Shown: in pieces, positions 21,867 through 30,938 of the stretch
How positions within the stretch are numbered: position 1 is the stretch's first letter
How the letters are laid out: every line of letters starts with the position of its first letter
Assembly (NCBI RefSeq): GCF_900205755.1
Contig: NZ_OANS01000005.1
Location: 86,427-150,426, forward strand
DNA length: 64,000 nucleotides
Direction: 5' to 3'
Source of the DNA: Polynucleobacter meluiroseus
GTDB taxonomy: Bacteria > Pseudomonadota > Gammaproteobacteria > Burkholderiales > Burkholderiaceae
The notes under the pieces: generated by a model
Seen by the model: the letters and a program-made list of their open reading frames with translations, nothing else
The model's database searches: none
What the model was told of the DNA's origin: nothing
Program-made: the position numbers and the translations under genes

Positions 21867-23207
21867 ATGAAAAAACAATACTTTGGTACTGATGGTATTC
21901 GTGGCGAGGTAGGGCAGTTTCCTATCGTTCCAGAATTTATGACTCGCCTGGGTTATGCCGCTGGCAAAGTCTTATCCCGAGATGCCAAGGTGGGAGAGCG
22001 CTGCAAAGTCTTGATTGGTAAAGATACACGTATTTCAGGCTATATGTTGGAGGCAGCCTTAGAGGCGGGCTTTGCCGCAGCGGGAGTAGATGTAATGCTC
22101 TGTGGCCCTATTCCAACCCCTGGAGTGGCTTATCTCACAAAGGCATTGCGTTTATCTGCGGGGCTGGTGATTTCTGCTTCGCACAATCCTTACCAAGACA
22201 ACGGCATTAAATTTTTCTCCGCCAAAGGCGACAAGCTCTCTGATGAATTCGAGCTGGCAATTGAAGCGCAGCTGGAACAAGCTATTGGGTGTGTGAGTTC
22301 TGAACACCTAGGTAAAGCGTTTCGATTGGATGATGCTGCGGGACGCTATATTGAATTTTGTAAATCAACCTTCCCAAGTGATCTCAATCTCAAGGGCCTC
22401 AAAATAGTAGTGGATTGTGCTAATGGAGCCGCCTATCACACTGCTCCGCACGTGTTTCATGAGTTGGGCGCTGAGGTTGTTTCTATCGGGGTGCACCCCG
22501 ATGGGCGCAATATTAATGACGCATGCGGCGCCACAAGTCCAGCAGCCTTAATCGCCAAAGTAAAAGAAGTTAAAGCCGACTTGGGAGTCGCCTTAGATGG
22601 TGATGCCGACCGCTTGCAGCTTGTGGATGCCGATGGTAGATTGTTCAACGGCGACGAATTGCTTTACATGCTCACCAAAGACAGACTGAATCGCGGCCAA
22701 CAGCTGGGTGGTGTGGTTGGTACCCTGATGACCAATTTAGCAGTTGAGCAAGCGATTAAAGCCCTTGGTATTGGTTTTGAGCGCGCTAAAGTGGGTGACC
22801 GTTATGTCCTCGAACTCCTGAAGCAAAAAGGCTGGCTTATCGGAGGCGAGGGCTCTGGACATTTACTCTGTTTGGATCAGCACTCTACTGGTGACGGCAC
22901 CATAGCAGCGCTGCAGATTTTAGGAGCTATGCAACTGAGCAAGGCTTCCTTGTCGCAATTACTTGGCTCAGTCGCGATCTTTCCTCAAGTGTTAATTAAT
23001 GTGAGATTTCGCTCCGATTACCGCTGGCAGGAAGATGCCATCTTTACAAAAGCTATAACTAAAGTGACAGCGGATCTAGGTGATCAGGGAAGGGTCCTGG
23101 TAAGAGCTTCTGGAACAGAGCCGGTTTTAAGGGTAATGGTGGAGGCCACAGATATCGCTTTGGCAGAAAGAAATGCACACTATTTAGCAGGGTTGATACC
23201 GATCTAA
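21867..23207 (+). CDS. glmM: Phosphoglucosamine mutase
   Basis: GlmM of 446 residues, which converts glucosamine-6-phosphate to glucosamine-1-phosphate for UDP-GlcNAc synthesis. The phosphoserine S105 sits in [16 protein letters not shown]. The metal-binding loop is [13 protein letters not shown] and the sugar loop GGEGSGHL. The C-terminal phosphate-binding loop is [12 protein letters not shown]. The start [13 protein letters not shown] is the family standard. TATAAT lies only 7 nt before the ATG and no ribosome binding site is visible, which is compatible with a leaderless transcript. It directly precedes the pst cluster, as in many betaproteobacteria. Confidence 0.96.
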   Translation: MKKQYFGTDGIRGEVGQFPIVPEFMTRLGYAAGKVLSRDAKVGERCKVLIGKDTRISGYMLEAALEAGFAAAGVDVMLCGPIPTPGVAYLTKALRLSAGLVISASHNPYQDNGIKFFSAKGDKLSDEFELAIEAQLEQAIGCVSSEHLGKAFRLDDAAGRYIEFCKSTFPSDLNLKGLKIVVDCANGAAYHTAPHVFHELGAEVVSIGVHPDGRNINDACGATSPAALIAKVKEVKADLGVALDGDADRLQLVDADGRLFNGDELLYMLTKDRLNRGQQLGGVVGTLMTNLAVEQAIKALGIGFERAKVGDRYVLELLKQKGWLIGGEGSGHLLCLDQHSTGDGTIAALQILGAMQLSKASLSQLLGSVAIFPQVLINVRFRSDYRWQEDAIFTKAITKVTADLGDQGRVLVRASGTEPVLRVMVEATDIALAERNAHYLAGLIPI

Positions 23208-23234
23208 CTTACTGATTAAATTAGACTTTTTGAA

Positions 23235-23252
23235 TGTCATAATTAGGTCACA
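23235..23252 (+). promoter_or_regulatory. PHO box upstream of pstS
   Basis: TGTCATA (23235-23241) is followed by ATTA and GGTCACA (23246-23252). This gives two heptamers with an 11-nt period, matching the known PhoB box (CTGTCAT, N4, CTGTCAC-like). It lies 55 nt upstream of the pstS ATG at 23307 and predicts PhoB activation of the pst operon under phosphate limitation. Confidence 0.8.
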
Positions 23253-23306
23253 CTTAATGGGTAAATTATGCAATTCGTACTTTTACAAATTATTCAGGAA
23301 TATTTA

Positions 23307-24338
23307 ATGTCTAAACTTAATTTATCAAAGCTTGTTGCTGCAACATTGCTACTTTCTTCCTCTTTGGCCTATTCAGCTGAATTAACTGGCGCTGGCTCAT
23401 CATTCATCTTCCCAGTGTTATCTAAATGGGCGGAAGCATATAAAGCCAAAACTGGTAACAGTCTGAACTATCAGTCAATTGGTTCTGGCGGCGGTATCAA
23501 GCAAATTAAAGCGAAGACAGTGGATTTTGGTGCATCTGACGCCCCCCTAAAATTTGAAGAACTTCAAGCTGCCGGAATGGTGCAGTTTCCTGCAATTATT
23601 GGCGGAGTAGTTCCAATTGTAAATATTGATGGTATAAAACCGGGTCAGCTAAAGCTCTCCGGCGACCTTTTATCTGATATTTTCCAAGGCATTGTGACTA
23701 ACTGGGACGACAAGCGCGTAGCCCTGTTAAATCCTGGTATCAAGATTCCTGCTGGCAACATCACGGTCGTTACCCGTTCTGATGGCTCTGGCACCACAGC
23801 TATTTTCACTGACTATTTATCCAAAGCAAGTGGTCCGAGCGGTTGGAAAGAGGCTGTGGGTTCAGGTGCCTCGGTAAAGTGGCCTGCTGCATCTACTGTT
23901 AGCGGTAAAGGTAACGAAGGTGTTGCTGCTAACGTTGCACGTATCAAGAATTCAATTGGTTATGTAGAGTTTGCATACGCTAAGAAAAATAGCTTGTCAT
24001 ACACTCAAATGAAAAATATGGCCGGTCAATTTGTGTTGCCTGAAGAGGCTTCATTTGCAGCGGCATCTGCTGGTACCGATTGGTCTAAAGTTCCAGGTAT
24101 GGGCACTTTCATTACCAACGCTCCTGGTGCAAAGGCTTGGCCAATCACTGGCGCAACCTTCGTGATTATCTATAAGCAACCTGAAAATAAAGCTAGCGCC
24201 GCTGAAGTTCTTAAATTCTTTGACTTTGCGTTTACCAACGGCAAGAAAGCCGCTTCTGAATTGGATTACGTGCCAATGCCCGATGCAACTGTTGATTACA
24301 TTCGTAATAGCGTTTGGTCACAGGTTCAAACTAAGTAA
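23307..24338 (+). CDS. pstS: Phosphate ABC transporter substrate-binding protein
   Basis: Periplasmic phosphate-binding protein of 343 residues. The signal peptide ends in SSLAYSA, and the mature protein begins ELTGAGSSFIFPVLSKW, the classic PstS start. The phosphate-binding loop RSDGSGTTAIFTDYLS is intact. ATG 23307 (MSKLNLSK) with AGGAA 6 nt upstream is chosen over an in-frame ATG at 23268, which would give an atypical extended leader. It is the first gene of pstSCAB-phoU-phoBR. A stable hairpin separates it from pstC. Confidence 0.97.
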   Translation: MSKLNLSKLVAATLLLSSSLAYSAELTGAGSSFIFPVLSKWAEAYKAKTGNSLNYQSIGSGGGIKQIKAKTVDFGASDAPLKFEELQAAGMVQFPAIIGGVVPIVNIDGIKPGQLKLSGDLLSDIFQGIVTNWDDKRVALLNPGIKIPAGNITVVTRSDGSGTTAIFTDYLSKASGPSGWKEAVGSGASVKWPAASTVSGKGNEGVAANVARIKNSIGYVEFAYAKKNSLSYTQMKNMAGQFVLPEEASFAAASAGTDWSKVPGMGTFITNAPGAKAWPITGATFVIIYKQPENKASAAEVLKFFDFAFTNGKKAASELDYVPMPDATVDYIRNSVWSQVQTK

Positions 24339-24359
24339 GCTTTATTTCAGTAAATAAAT

Positions 24360-24389
24360 GAGGATGTTGAGCTAACGCTCTGCATCCTC
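24360..24389 (+). promoter_or_regulatory. Intercistronic hairpin between pstS and pstC
   Basis: GAGGATG (24360-24366) pairs with CATCCTC (24383-24389), and inside them GAGC (24369-24372) pairs with GCTC (24377-24380) around a TAAC loop. No T-run follows, so it is less likely to be a full terminator than a 3' end stabiliser or attenuator. Either would raise pstS expression over pstCAB. Confidence 0.65.
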
Positions 24390-24410
24390 TATCAATTCGT
24401 AGAGCCCTTC

Positions 24411-25400
24411 ATGTTAGAGAATATTCTCCAAGCTGGTCAATTACCTCCTGCTGCCGCGCAAATTGCCAAACGTCAACATTTTCGTGATCTGATCTTTAAA
24501 TCCACGACGCAGTTTTTTGCTGTATTGGTTTTGCTGGTCCTTTTGGGGATATTGCTCTTGCTGTTCTATGACGCACTGCCTGCATTGCGCCATTTTGGAT
24601 TGCAGTTTTACTGGACAGTAGAGTGGGACGTAGTCAATGATGAGTTTGGTGGATTAATTGCGATTTACGGTACTATCGTTACCGCGGTGATTGCCCTTCT
24701 GATCGCAGTTCCATTAAGTTTTGGTATTGCCGTATTTCTTACTGAGATGTGCCCATCTGTTTTACGTCGCCCCCTAGGTATTGCAGTGGAATTGCTCGCT
24801 GCTATCCCCTCTATTATTTATGGCATGTTTGGTCTATTTGTCTTTGCGCCCATTTTTGCTGAGTATGTGCAACCTGCATTGGCATCAACCTTGGGCCAAA
24901 TCCCTGGTATTGGGATCTTATTTTCAGGTGCCATGAATGGCATTGGTATTTTGTGCGCTTCTCTGATTTTGGCGATTATGATTTTGCCTTTTATTACTTC
25001 AGTGATGCGAGACGTTTTTGCTGTTGTACCACCTATGCTCAAAGAGTCAGCATATGGTATTGGCTGTAACACTTGGGAGGTTGTGAGTAATGTCGTGCTC
25101 CCCTATACCAAGACTGGTGTCATCGGCGGAATTATGTTGGGCTTGGGCCGTGCACTGGGCGAGACAATGGCAGTGACCTTTGTGATTGGTAATGCCAACC
25201 GCATTTTTCCATCCTTATTTGCCCCGGGAAATTCCATCGCTTCTACGCTGGCCAATCAATTTGGTGAGGCTGAGCCTGGTCTGCATTACTCCTCGTTATT
25301 CGCGCTCGGCTTGGCTTTGTTTGTTATTACTTTTGTCGTTTTAAGTTTGGCTAAGCTATTACTAATGCGTATGGAAGCCAAACAAGGACTCAAAACATGA
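24411..25400 (+). CDS. pstC: Phosphate ABC transporter permease PstC
   Basis: Inner-membrane permease of 329 residues with about six spans after a cytoplasmic N-terminus of roughly 35 residues. The ABC permease EAA-like loop is in [21 protein letters not shown] followed by [12 protein letters not shown], characteristic of Pst[17 protein letters not shown] is also a family hallmark. The stop overlaps the pstA start by 4 nt (ATGA). Confidence 0.97.
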   Translation: MLENILQAGQLPPAAAQIAKRQHFRDLIFKSTTQFFAVLVLLVLLGILLLLFYDALPALRHFGLQFYWTVEWDVVNDEFGGLIAIYGTIVTAVIALLIAVPLSFGIAVFLTEMCPSVLRRPLGIAVELLAAIPSIIYGMFGLFVFAPIFAEYVQPALASTLGQIPGIGILFSGAMNGIGILCASLILAIMILPFITSVMRDVFAVVPPMLKESAYGIGCNTWEVVSNVVLPYTKTGVIGGIMLGLGRALGETMAVTFVIGNANRIFPSLFAPGNSIASTLANQFGEAEPGLHYSSLFALGLALFVITFVVLSLAKLLLMRMEAKQGLKT

Positions 25401-26266
25401 TGAATATGCCTAGTCACTTTAATAGCAGCTTATTTCAGAAGCGCAAGCGTCAAAACTTATTTGGCTTGACTATCTCTATGATTGCGATGGCAATCGGCAT
25501 GTTCTTCCTATTTTGGATTTTATCGGTTCTTTTTATCAAGGGTTTCTCGGCAATATCTATAGATACTTTTATTCAAAGTACGCCTGGTCCAGGGTCTGAA
25601 GGTGGCGGTTTGGCGAATGCCATTGTCGGTAGCTTAATGCTCGTATTTTTTTGTACCATCATTGGCACGCCAATCGGCATCTTGGCGGGTATTTACCTCT
25701 CTGAGTATGGCAAGAAGAATTTGATGGCTGAAGTAACACGCTTTGTTATTGACATCATGTTGTCCGCCCCATCGATCGTTATCGGTTTGTTTGTCTACGC
25801 CTTTGTGATTGCTCCTGGTAAGCACTTTTCAGGTTGGGCCGGAAGCTTGGCTTTAGCTTTGATTGCGATTCCTGTGGTGGTGCGCACTACAGAAAATATG
25901 TTGTCTTTAGTGCCCATTCGTTTACGTGAGGCAGCCTTTGCATTGGGCGCACCCAAGTGGAAAGTCAATTTGCAGGTCACCTTAAAGGCGGCGCAAAGTG
26001 GGGTAATTACTGGTGTGCTCTTGGCGGTTGCACGTGTTAGTGGTGAGACTGCCCCATTGCTATTTACCGCATTAAACAACCAGTTCTTCTCTTGGAAGAT
26101 GAACGGCCCAATGGCTAACTTACCGATGGTTATTTTCCAATTTGCCTTGAGTCCTTATGATAACTGGGTCGACTTAGCATGGGTAGGCGCTCTGTTAATT
26201 ACTTGTACAGTACTTGGTTTAAATATTACGGCCCGCATATTTTTGCGCGATAAATCTAAGAGATAA
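25397..26266 (+). CDS. pstA: Phosphate ABC transporter permease PstA
   Basis: Second permease subunit, 289 residues, about six spans. Typical PstA features are [18 protein letters not shown], the early [29 protein letters not shown] and the EAA loop [14 protein letters not shown] with [15 protein letters not shown]. Translation is coupled to pstC. A 23-nt gap leads to pstB. Confidence 0.97.
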   Translation: MMNMPSHFNSSLFQKRKRQNLFGLTISMIAMAIGMFFLFWILSVLFIKGFSAISIDTFIQSTPGPGSEGGGLANAIVGSLMLVFFCTIIGTPIGILAGIYLSEYGKKNLMAEVTRFVIDIMLSAPSIVIGLFVYAFVIAPGKHFSGWAGSLALALIAIPVVVRTTENMLSLVPIRLREAAFALGAPKWKVNLQVTLKAAQSGVITGVLLAVARVSGETAPLLFTALNNQFFSWKMNGPMANLPMVIFQFALSPYDNWVDLAWVGALLITCTVLGLNITARIFLRDKSKR

Positions 26267-26289
26267 GTGAACATACTGAAAGACGTATT

Positions 26290-27108
26290 ATGAATATGAT
26301 TGCACAGAGTAGTATCAATATAGAGATCGAAGTCATCAGTGAAACTTCAGTGTTGAAAAATGCTATAGAAATTCGGAACATGAATTTCTATTACGGCAAA
26401 TTTCAGGGTCTGAAAGATATCAATCTGAACATCGCCGAAAAGAAAGTGACGGCTTTCATTGGACCATCTGGTTGTGGTAAGTCCACCTTATTGCGCACCC
26501 TCAATCGGATGTATGACCTCTACCCAGGTCAACATGCCGAAGGTGAGATCAACTTCTACGGCAAAAATATTCTTGATAAAGATCAAGACCTCAATTTGTT
26601 GCGTTATCAAATTGGTATGGTGTTTCAGTCACCTACACCATTTCCAATGTCTATTTATGACAACATTGCCTTTGGTGTGCGCCTCTATGAAAAGCTTTCT
26701 CATTCCGAGATGAATGATCGTGTTGAATGGGCGCTAAATAAAGCTGCCCTGTGGAACGAAGTTAAGGACAAACTGGGTCAGAGCGGTTTATCTCTATCCG
26801 GCGGTCAGCAGCAACGACTTTGTATTGCTAGGGGTGTAGCTGTCAGACCATCTATTTTGCTTTTAGATGAGCCAACCTCAGCTTTGGATCCTATTTCTAC
26901 TGGTAAGATTGAAGAACTGGTGAATGAGCTCAAGCAGGATTACACGATTGCTATCGTGACCCATAACATGCAGCAAGCTGCGCGCGTTTCTGATTTCACG
27001 GCTTACATGTACCTAGGTCAGATGGTTGAATTTGGCAAGACTGATGAAATTTTCATCAAGCCCCAGAAAAAAGAAACAGAAGACTACATTACAGGCCGTT
27101 TCGGTTAA
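26290..27108 (+). CDS. pstB: Phosphate ABC transporter ATP-binding protein PstB
   Basis: ABC ATPase of 272 residues that powers phosphate import. Walker A is GPSGCGKST (residues 58-66), the Q-loop is in [17 protein letters not shown], the signature is LSGGQQQRL, Walker B is [11 protein letters not shown] and the H-loop is IVTHNMQQA. It has an N-terminal extension of about 20 residues before the usual start. It ends 12 nt before phoU. Confidence 0.98.
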   Translation: MNMIAQSSINIEIEVISETSVLKNAIEIRNMNFYYGKFQGLKDINLNIAEKKVTAFIGPSGCGKSTLLRTLNRMYDLYPGQHAEGEINFYGKNILDKDQDLNLLRYQIGMVFQSPTPFPMSIYDNIAFGVRLYEKLSHSEMNDRVEWALNKAALWNEVKDKLGQSGLSLSGGQQQRLCIARGVAVRPSILLLDEPTSALDPISTGKIEELVNELKQDYTIAIVTHNMQQAARVSDFTAYMYLGQMVEFGKTDEIFIKPQKKETEDYITGRFG

Positions 27109-27120
27109 TAGGACTACACA

Positions 27121-27828
27121 ATGCCAGATCAACACTTATCCTCGCAATTTGATTCAGACTTAAATTCGCTCTGCAGCAAGCTTCTTGAAATGGGCGGCTT
27201 GGTAGAGGCGCAAATTACCGTGGCCTTGCAAGGCTTTTCACAAATGGACACTGAGCTGTGTGACGTAGTGATTGAACGTGAGCGCAGAGTCAATGAGCTT
27301 GAAGTAGAGATCGATTCTGATTGCGCAGAGGTTATTGCACGTCGTCAGCCAACTGCTCGCGATCTTCGTCTCGTCATGGCTGTTTCTAAAGCAATTACCA
27401 ATCTTGAAAGAGCGGGCGATGAGGCAGAGCGGGTTGCTAAAAGAACCAAGCGTTTGATCTCAGATGGTATTTTGAACAGAATCAATATTGCTGAAATTCG
27501 TTTATCGGGTCAAATGGCCGTGACTTTGCTACGCAGAAGTCTTGATTCTTTTGCACGCTTAGATGCTGTAGCGGCTGCTCAAGTGGTTAAAGAAGATCGT
27601 CAGCTGGATGAGGAATTTCAATCTTTCGTGCGTCTTTTGGTCACTTACATGATGGAAGATCCACGTCTAATTTCTACAGGCTTGGATATGCTGTCGATTG
27701 CTAAAGCCATTGAGCGCATCGGTGATCACTCCAAAAATATTGCCGAGTTTGTGATTTATGTTGCCAAAGGTGCTGACGTGCGCCATATTCCACAAGAAGA
27801 CTTGGAACGCGAAGCTAATAAGCAATAA
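27121..27828 (+). CDS. phoU: Phosphate signalling protein PhoU
   Basis: An all-helical protein of 235 residues made of two three-helix repeats, each with the metal-binding pattern of PhoU: ITNLERAGDEAERVAK in the first and AKAIERIGDHSKNIAE in the second. PhoU links the Pst transporter state to PhoR and represses the Pho response when phosphate is plentiful. It is placed between pstB and phoB, the standard arrangement. Confidence 0.97.
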   Translation: MPDQHLSSQFDSDLNSLCSKLLEMGGLVEAQITVALQGFSQMDTELCDVVIERERRVNELEVEIDSDCAEVIARRQPTARDLRLVMAVSKAITNLERAGDEAERVAKRTKRLISDGILNRINIAEIRLSGQMAVTLLRRSLDSFARLDAVAAAQVVKEDRQLDEEFQSFVRLLVTYMMEDPRLISTGLDMLSIAKAIERIGDHSKNIAEFVIYVAKGADVRHIPQEDLEREANKQ

Positions 27829-27865
27829 GTTATTTAGATCTTAGCTTAATGAACAACTTTTTTTT

Positions 27866-28582
27866 ATGAGCCACCGGATACTCATCGTTGAGGATGAGCC
27901 CTCCATTGCAGAATTATTAGCAATCAACCTGTCTCACGCTGGTTACGAAGTTGATCGGGCTTTTCAGGCTGATGAAGCTGCGGCGATGATGCGCTTAAAT
28001 CCTCCGCATCTCTTAATTCTGGATTGGATGCTGCCTGGTAAATCAGGCGTGCAGTTTTCTAAGGAGTTGCGCGCCAACCCTAAGACGCAATCCTTGCCAA
28101 TCATTATGTTGACCGCAAAAAGTGATGAGTTGGACAAAATTCAGGGTCTTGATGCAGGTGCTGACGATTACGTTACTAAGCCATTTTCACCAAAAGAGCT
28201 AATTGCTCGGGTGAAAGCCTTGTTGCGCAGACAGGGGGCTATTGTGGTGGATCAGCCTTTGCTGACTGTGGGCCCAATCATGATTGATTCTCTTGCACAC
28301 CGAGTTACTGCGGTTTGGCAGGACAAAGAGTCAGAGACCATTACTTTAGGGCCAACCGAATATCGTTTACTGGAGTTTTTGATGCTCAATGCTGAGCGCG
28401 TTCACTCCCGTACGCAATTGCTTGATCAGGTTTGGGGTAATGATGTGTATATCGAAGAACGTACGGTAGATGTCCACATTAAACGCCTCAGAGCGGCGCT
28501 GGCGAAAGCTGGATGTGAACGTTATATCGAGACAGTGCGCGGCAGTGGATATCGCCTTACTAAGAGCCCGGCACCCAATTAA
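27866..28582 (+). CDS. phoB: Phosphate regulon response regulator PhoB
   Basis: OmpR-family response regulator, 238 residues. The receiver domain has the acidic pair near residue 10, the phosphoacceptor D53 in ILDWMLPG, and the conserved lysine in VTKPFSPKELI. The winged-helix DNA-binding domain contains LGPTEYRLLEFLM and TVDVHIKRLRAAL. It is expected to bind the PHO boxes seen upstream of pstS and the alkaline phosphatase gene. phoR follows after 48 nt. Confidence 0.97.
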   Translation: MSHRILIVEDEPSIAELLAINLSHAGYEVDRAFQADEAAAMMRLNPPHLLILDWMLPGKSGVQFSKELRANPKTQSLPIIMLTAKSDELDKIQGLDAGADDYVTKPFSPKELIARVKALLRRQGAIVVDQPLLTVGPIMIDSLAHRVTAVWQDKESETITLGPTEYRLLEFLMLNAERVHSRTQLLDQVWGNDVYIEERTVDVHIKRLRAALAKAGCERYIETVRGSGYRLTKSPAPN

Positions 28583-28630
28583 GTTCTGATCTTTCCTGCT
28601 AGGGAAACGAGATGGACTAGTATTATTCCC

Positions 28631-29950
28631 ATGATTTCTGTCCTTTTTCGCTTTATCCTCATTTTTAGCCTTGCTGTTTTGGCAGCCTACATTGCGTTTG
28701 TACTGATTAGCCCTGTTACTGCTTTGGTTGCCAGCCTGGGAATTTTAGGGGCGGCACTTGCTTATGCCTATTTCAACCTCTATAAAATTCAATACTTTCT
28801 GCGGCAAAATGCGATTGGTGAAACGCCAGAGATGGGTGGCTTGTGGGAAGGGTTGATCCATCGTCTGAAGCGCCAATTTAGAGATCTGCATGAACAAGTT
28901 CGCTCAGCCCGTCAGGAGCATGAGCACTTTATTCAAGCTTTTCAGGCGTCACCTAATGGCGTCATCATGCTCGATAAAGAAGATAAGATCGAATGGTGTA
29001 ACGGCATTGCAGAATCATTTTTTGGTTTAAATTTCAAACGCGATACTCTGCAAAGAGTGCATTACCTGATTCGCCGCCCAGAATTTTTAGATTACCTCAC
29101 GAAGCGCCAATTTTTAGAGCCTTTGATCATTGAGGGTATGGGTCCCCAGGCCAACTTAACCTTGATGGTGCAATTATTTCCGTTTGGAGATAGCTTACAT
29201 CTTTTGCTTGCACAAGACATCACCAATCTACGCAGAACAGAGGCCATGCGCAGGGACTTTGTTGCAAATGTCTCGCATGAGATGCGCACCCCTCTCACCG
29301 TAATGATGGGCTTTCTTGAGACGGTACAAACGCTTGATTTAGAGCCTAAAAAAAGAGATGAGTACTTTGACATGATGATGGATCAGGCCATGAGGATGAA
29401 AAGTCTTGTGGAGGATCTATTAGCCCTTGCCAATCTAGAGGCCAACCTATTGCCAGCACCTTTAGTATCGGTACAGATGCGCAGTGTCATTGGTATAGTT
29501 GAAAGTGATGCAAAAGCGCTATCTAGGGGTAGGCAGCGGATTCATTGCAAGATAGATGCTAGTAAAAATGTACTAGGCGAAGAACGTGAACTCAGCTCCG
29601 CCTTTTTAAATCTAGTAAGTAATGCCGTTCGCTACACGCCCCAAGGCGGCGAGATAGCTATTCGCTGGAAGGTCAATGAACGGGGTGAGGGTGAGTTCTC
29701 AGTGACAGATTCTGGCCCTGGAATAGCTCCAGAGCATTTACCACGGCTGACAGAGCGCTTTTATCGTATTGATCGCAGTCGTTCACGCGAAACCGGCGGA
29801 ACTGGTCTAGGCTTAGCGATTGTGAAGCATATTGCCAATCGTCATCAGGCACAAGTATTAATTGAAAGTACTTATGGCAAAGGCAGTAAATTTACTTTAT
29901 TGATACCACCAGAAAGAATTCAATTTATCAAGCCACCCATTAATCATTAG
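28631..29950 (+). CDS. phoR: Phosphate regulon sensor kinase PhoR
   Basis: Membrane histidine kinase of 439 residues. Two N-terminal hydrophobic segments (about residues 1-50) are joined with almost no periplasmic loop, as expected for PhoR, which senses the transporter state and not a ligand. A PAS domain (about 95-200) follows. The H box NVSHEMRTPL contains H216, and N, G1 and G2 boxes are present (NLVSNAVRYTP, DSGPGIA, GGTGLGLAIVKH). It is the last gene of the pho block. The adjacent forward frame is a pseudogene. Confidence 0.96.
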   Translation: MISVLFRFILIFSLAVLAAYIAFVLISPVTALVASLGILGAALAYAYFNLYKIQYFLRQNAIGETPEMGGLWEGLIHRLKRQFRDLHEQVRSARQEHEHFIQAFQASPNGVIMLDKEDKIEWCNGIAESFFGLNFKRDTLQRVHYLIRRPEFLDYLTKRQFLEPLIIEGMGPQANLTLMVQLFPFGDSLHLLLAQDITNLRRTEAMRRDFVANVSHEMRTPLTVMMGFLETVQTLDLEPKKRDEYFDMMMDQAMRMKSLVEDLLALANLEANLLPAPLVSVQMRSVIGIVESDAKALSRGRQRIHCKIDASKNVLGEERELSSAFLNLVSNAVRYTPQGGEIAIRWKVNERGEGEFSVTDSGPGIAPEHLPRLTERFYRIDRSRSRETGGTGLGLAIVKHIANRHQAQVLIESTYGKGSKFTLLIPPERIQFIKPPINH

Positions 29951-29961
29951 ATCGAGAAGCC

Positions 29962-30362
29962 ATGGAAACCCATCTCCCTCATGAAATTGCAGAGCATCCC
30001 ATAAACATGCTGAGCATTTAAAAAATAAAGCTGCCTTAACGATTTCCATTCTGGCTATGTTGCTAGCGATTGCAACCGTCATGGGCAATCTCGCTGGAAA
30101 AGATGCCATGAAAAATAATATTATGGCATCCAATGCTTGTGGTTTCTATCAAGCCAAATCGATTCGTCAAACAGAATATAAGTTAGCCAGAGCAAATCTA
30201 GAGCTGGAATTAATTAAACAGCCTAACTTAGCACCAGCGGTAAAAGAGGCTTATCAACAGAAAATTGATGCTTACAAGAAAAACGAAGAGCGATATGAGC
30301 CAGAGCCAGAAACTGGCGAAGGCAAAAATGGTGCAAACTTCTATCTGCTTTTATTTGCGTAG
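29962..30362 (+). pseudogene. DUF4337 family protein, frameshifted and 3'-truncated
   Basis: Translation from ATG 29962 gives METHLPHEIAEH and then runs into a stop in that frame. From base 30000 the next frame continues the same protein: CAT AAA CAT GCT GAG CAT encodes HKHAEH, followed by LKNKAALTISILAMLLAIAT. Loss of a single base in the codon after GAG CAT (29998-30000) explains the break. DUF4337 proteins are usually about 180-190 residues with another membrane segment, while this frame ends early in GANFYLLLFA, overlapping the convergent MgtC-type gene. The gene is therefore probably doubly damaged. A sequencing error could explain the frameshift but not the missing C-terminus. Confidence 0.75.
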
Positions 30363-30830
30363 GTCGTCACTTTTTAGTTCAGTTTCTGCTTGATGGGTAA
30401 AGCGGTGCGCAAGTTGCTTCTCGATGAATCCGCCCAGCACGATAATCAAAATAGTGAGGCTCAATGCAGTTAACCCAAGCGTAAACTGACCAGCCCCAAA
30501 CGCTGCCCCGAAAAGCGCAACGGCCCAAAGACTGGCTGCCGTGGTTAAACCATGGGTACGGTTTGTGCTGCCGGACTGCACGATCACGCCAGCACCCAAA
30601 AAACCAATTCCTGTAAGTAGGCCTTGCAGAACGCGGCTTGCTGATTGTGCATTATCTTGTGGAAAGTCCGCTACGAGCAGGATAGCTGTCGCCGCACCGA
30701 TAGCCACTAAAGAATGCGTTCTAATCCCGGCGGATTTATGGTGTAGCCAGCGATTTAGCCCAAGTACTACACCTGCAAATAGCGCTAACAAGAGGCGCGG
30801 CACTATAAAAGCGAGTAATTCCATATCCAT
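30351..30830 (-). CDS. MgtC/SapB family membrane protein
   Basis: A 159-residue protein with about four to five membrane segments and the MgtC/SapB signatures RLLLALFAGVVLGLNRW, SAGIRTHSLVAIGAA and [13 protein letters not shown] plus THGLTTAASLWAVA. It lacks the C-terminal soluble domain found in longer MgtC proteins, unlike the 238-residue paralogue at 37.4 kb. The family is linked to Mg2+ or phosphate stress and to F-ATPase regulation. Its location between phoR and a PHO-box-controlled phosphatase is suggestive. It diverges from the alkaline phosphatase gene. Confidence 0.88.
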   Translation of the reverse strand: MDMELLAFIVPRLLLALFAGVVLGLNRWLHHKSAGIRTHSLVAIGAATAILLVADFPQDNAQSASRVLQGLLTGIGFLGAGVIVQSGSTNRTHGLTTAASLWAVALFGAAFGAGQFTLGLTALSLTILIIVLGGFIEKQLAHRFTHQAETELKSDDLRK

Positions 30831-30853
30831 AGCGTCAATACCTATTTAATAAG

Positions 30854-30887
30854 TGTCATAACCAAATGATGTCATAAATTTGTAACT
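30854..30887. promoter_or_regulatory. PHO box array upstream of alkaline phosphatase
   Basis: TGTCATA occurs at 30854-30860 and again at 30870-30876. The second copy is followed by AATT and TGTAACT (30881-30887), giving the 11-nt PhoB half-site period and an almost consensus PHO box. The ATG of the phosphatase is 51 nt further on. The divergent MgtC-type gene starts only 24 nt to the left and could share control. Confidence 0.82.
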
Positions 30888-30938
30888 TGCTTGGGGGATA
30901 TTGGCATGATCCTACCCCATTCATTTTGAAGGCTTACC

